A program made the position numbers and the translations under genes. From Liolophura sinensis (lineage: Eukaryota; Mollusca; Polyplacophora; Chitonida; Chitonidae): DNA of 64,000 bases. Shown here one piece after another: positions 61,768 through 64,000 of the stretch. The stretch lies in contig NC_088307.1 of assembly GCF_032854445.1 (NCBI RefSeq), positions 8,320,017-8,384,016 on the forward strand. Direction: 5' to 3'. Each line of letters opens with the position of its first letter. Position 1 is the first letter of the stretch. The notes beneath the pieces are model-generated. The model saw only the letters and a list, made by a program, of their open reading frames with translations, was not told the DNA's origin and did no database searches.

Positions 61768-62364
61768 TGTCAGTTATTAAAATAAATTTCAATCACGTAA
61801 ATGTCTACAAGTAAGTCTGTTTTCTCTCTGCATAATAAGACCTAACAATAAAATTCATTTCATAAATGTTAATGTATGCATGAAACCACAGAGTTCAGCA
61901 CAAACCTGAGCTGAGAGAATTTTAGCCAGTAACATTTGGCATCAGAAACTAAGCAAATACATTAGATCAGTTCTTTTGAATCCTATTCTTCCATGGATAG
62001 TCGCACCGATCTAGTCATCAGACATCAAGCTGCTGAACGGAGCCAAAAACATATTGATGGAGAAGTGCCAAACATCCCTCTCGCCGGGTATCGTTAGACG
62101 CCATTTGTAAACAACCAGCGGTGCGCATGCGCACATCATCAACATCTGTCAAAACGGGTCAGTGCGCGTTTGTGGAAGCGGAAATGCACGCTTAGCGACA
62201 AAAGCCAGCGGACCTAGTTACGGGATTAGAGCGGTCGCAAACAGGCAAACTGTTAGTCTTTAAGGCCTGTTTTAACCGCAAATTTTCACTTCAGCACAGT
62301 GTTTTCAAGGGTCACTCCTCACTCTTTTCGCTAGCAATTGACGCTTCGAGTTTATCAAATAATC
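61768..62364. promoter_or_regulatory. Divergent promoter between TRPV exon 1a and the CIMIP2 gene
   Basis: About 597 bp separate the two start codons, which point away from each other. The half near 62,030-62,260 is clearly richer in GC and CpG than the flanks, as expected for a shared promoter. It contains a perfect palindrome typical of NRF1 sites (separate entry) and a cgccattt motif near 62,100 that fits YY1. Transcription start sites cannot be read from the sequence. Confidence 0.6.
62121..62134. promoter_or_regulatory. Palindromic NRF1-type site
   Basis: gtgcgcatgcgcac is a perfect 14-bp palindrome that contains the NRF1 consensus core GCGCATGCGC. It lies mid-way in the divergent promoter. 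Binding is inferred from the motif only. Confidence 0.65.
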
Positions 62365-63961
62365 ATGACTACCATCGCATTCGGAGGCGGCCCAAGTCTG
62401 GAACAAAGGAGGTCTTTTGCCGCTCTAAAGGAAGGCGCCCATGTTCCGGGGTAAGATCCAAGATATAGACATAGATATATATTAGAATCCATCACAGTTA
62501 GTAGGTATCACGCTAACAGCAGTGTTTGACAGGTCAACAGGTTAAGTGCCAGTGATGTTTGTTTTGTATAGGGCGCTCTAAGCAATAAAGAGACATGTGA
62601 ATGTTTGAATGTCAATCATGTGTTTGAATATGTCACAGGTACAGTTGAGATGACATAAATCATCGATATCGAGAGGACTGATGATTTTCTCTCTCGTTCA
62701 TGCCATTTTGTCCACAGATCCAGGACAAGTCACAATGGACCATTCAAATGTCTGTTTTGATGATATATTTTAATAGAATGGAGTATCTGCATTTTATGTG
62801 ACTTTGATAATGCTTCAATGTTGGACGTTTGAATCCCGTCATTCAATAGTTCAGTTCAGTTAAACATCAAGGTCTTTTTTTTCAACAATTTCTGATATAT
62901 ACCTGCCTCAGCATTTAATCGTTGAATCCAAAAACCCAAGGCAGGTAAATATCAGAAATTGTTGAAAATAGACCTCAACGTCTAAATTAATTGAACTTGT
63001 CATTTAAGAATACCAGTTTGATCAGTCAGGCACAATATCATTTCCAACCAACTTGATGTTTCATATATTTAATATGGTTATAGGTGTCAGTGATTTCTCG
63101 ACAACATCACAATGTCAGAATTGATTCATTTTGCTGAAAACATTATTAATACACTGTTACAAAAAAGGGATACAGGACATTCAGGATTTGGGAAATGTGT
63201 ATTATGGACAATACATAAATGATGTGGGAATACCCATTATAATAATATTAAGTGAGGTTATTGAACTTTGTCAAGACTCATTTTAAATTTCATTAAAACT
63301 CAAAGCAAACCTAGTGAAAAGGGAATTATTTATTCTTGCTTTCTGTGATTAAAGCTGATTAAGAGCGAAAGTAGCTATACAATAATTTCATGTAAATTAT
63401 TCTTTCTTTGCAGGTACAGAGGCTACTGCCCACAAATCAAATACAGAGTTGGCCAAACATATGGACAGGACACTCACGACTTAGCCAAGGTCAAAAGAAA
63501 GCCTAGCTTTTTGTTCCTACTACAGTGCATATTGTGACATTTGACTTATTTCTGTTATATCATATTAAACTTTATGATAATAATTATTAAGATTTATTCC
63601 TGACCTCTGTCAAATAAATATGACTGATTTTTAAAATGGACAAGTTTTTGCCTATGTGTATGTCTAAGCTTTTGAAAGGAGTGAATTTTAAAGTTTACAA
63701 CCTTCCATACTATGTCTGACAACTGTACATCTAACATTGCTTGAGAGCTAGATTGACCAGATGGTTAGCATCTGAACGTTTCTGAGTGATTAGATATAAC
63801 AAGGTGGTTAAAACAATATTTACACATTTTACAGGGAAAACACCAAGTGAAGACGCAGTATGGAATTCTAAGTCCTGTGGTCAAAGAAACAATAATGAAT
63901 CGTTTACCTGAATCAACAGGTGATAATAAATACACTGAGAACATGGTTCCTGGATACACTG
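62365..63961 (+). CDS. CIMIP2B: Ciliary microtubule inner protein 2B-like (FAM166B-like), 5' part
   Basis: Three exons are visible: 62365-62450, 63414-63489 and 63835-63961, with GT-AG borders and matching phases. The gene continues past the window. The protein begins MTTIAFGGGPSLEQRRSFAA. It has the family motif VPGYRGYCPQIKYRVGQTYG in exons 1-2, a GILSPVV segment and a second MVPGYTG motif at the end of exon 3. Human CIMIP2B has the same spacing of an IPGYTG...GQTYG block and a later MIPGYTG block. Family members sit inside the doublet microtubules of motile cilia and flagella. A CIMIP2A assignment cannot be ruled out without the rest of the gene. Confidence 0.82.
62853..62997. mobile_element. 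MITE-like hairpin element, family 2
   Basis: tcaacaatttctgatatata plus cctgcct on the left and aggcaggtaaatatcagaaa plus ttgttga on the right form an almost perfect 27-bp inverted repeat. Outer arms (agttcagttaaac, ttaattgaact) extend it. Same family as 33,228-33,348. It lies in intron 1 of the CIMIP2 gene. Confidence 0.8.
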
Positions 63962-64000
63962 GTAAGTGCTGTACTAATTAACCAAGAAAACATACTGCAT

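Overview
The window looks like nuclear DNA of a lophotrochozoan animal, most likely a mollusc. The coding genes are animal genes split by many introns with GT-AG borders. The dispersed repeats are two tRNA-derived SINE families of the kind I associate with mollusc genomes. The species call is inference; the sequence itself shows only an invertebrate with short exons, large introns and abundant minisatellites.

Layout. Positions 1 to about 14,455 are a tandem satellite of about 18 copies of a 793-bp monomer that runs off the left edge and decays at its right edge. Each monomer carries four related long hairpins. A complete IDH3B gene (NAD-dependent isocitrate dehydrogenase, beta subunit, 10 coding exons, 388 aa) lies on the minus strand at 15,832-24,231. 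A repeat-rich gap (24.2-28.4 kb) follows. Next is a five-exon minus-strand gene (28,403-33,673) for a 250-aa AhpD-like / carboxymuconolactone-decarboxylase-fold protein with a CxxCxxxH centre and a probable mitochondrial leader. A second gap (33.7-38.9 kb) holds a foldback element, SINEs and a 26-bp minisatellite.

From 38,881 to 61,767, minus strand, is a complete TRPV channel of the Nanchung/OCR type: ankyrin domain, six membrane helices, pore and TRP helix. It has two alternative first exons and two homologous pore exons. The phases of the pore exons demand that exactly one be used. Several exon borders of this gene have been copied into tandem arrays: the exon 13 donor 9 times, the exon 10 acceptor 7 times, the exon 2 donor about 4 times, and the stop codon about 14 times. 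Head to head with it, about 0.6 kb away, a plus-strand gene for a ciliary microtubule inner protein (CIMIP2B/FAM166B-like) begins at 62,365 and runs off the right edge.

How the parts relate. IDH3B acts in the mitochondrial TCA cycle and the AhpD-like protein is probably mitochondrial too, but nothing in the sequence links them. The TRPV gene and the CIMIP2 gene are both expected to serve cilia and share a GC-rich divergent promoter with a palindromic NRF1-type site. The most unusual features are the mutually exclusive pore exons, the splice-site-bearing minisatellites of the channel gene, and the multi-hairpin satellite.
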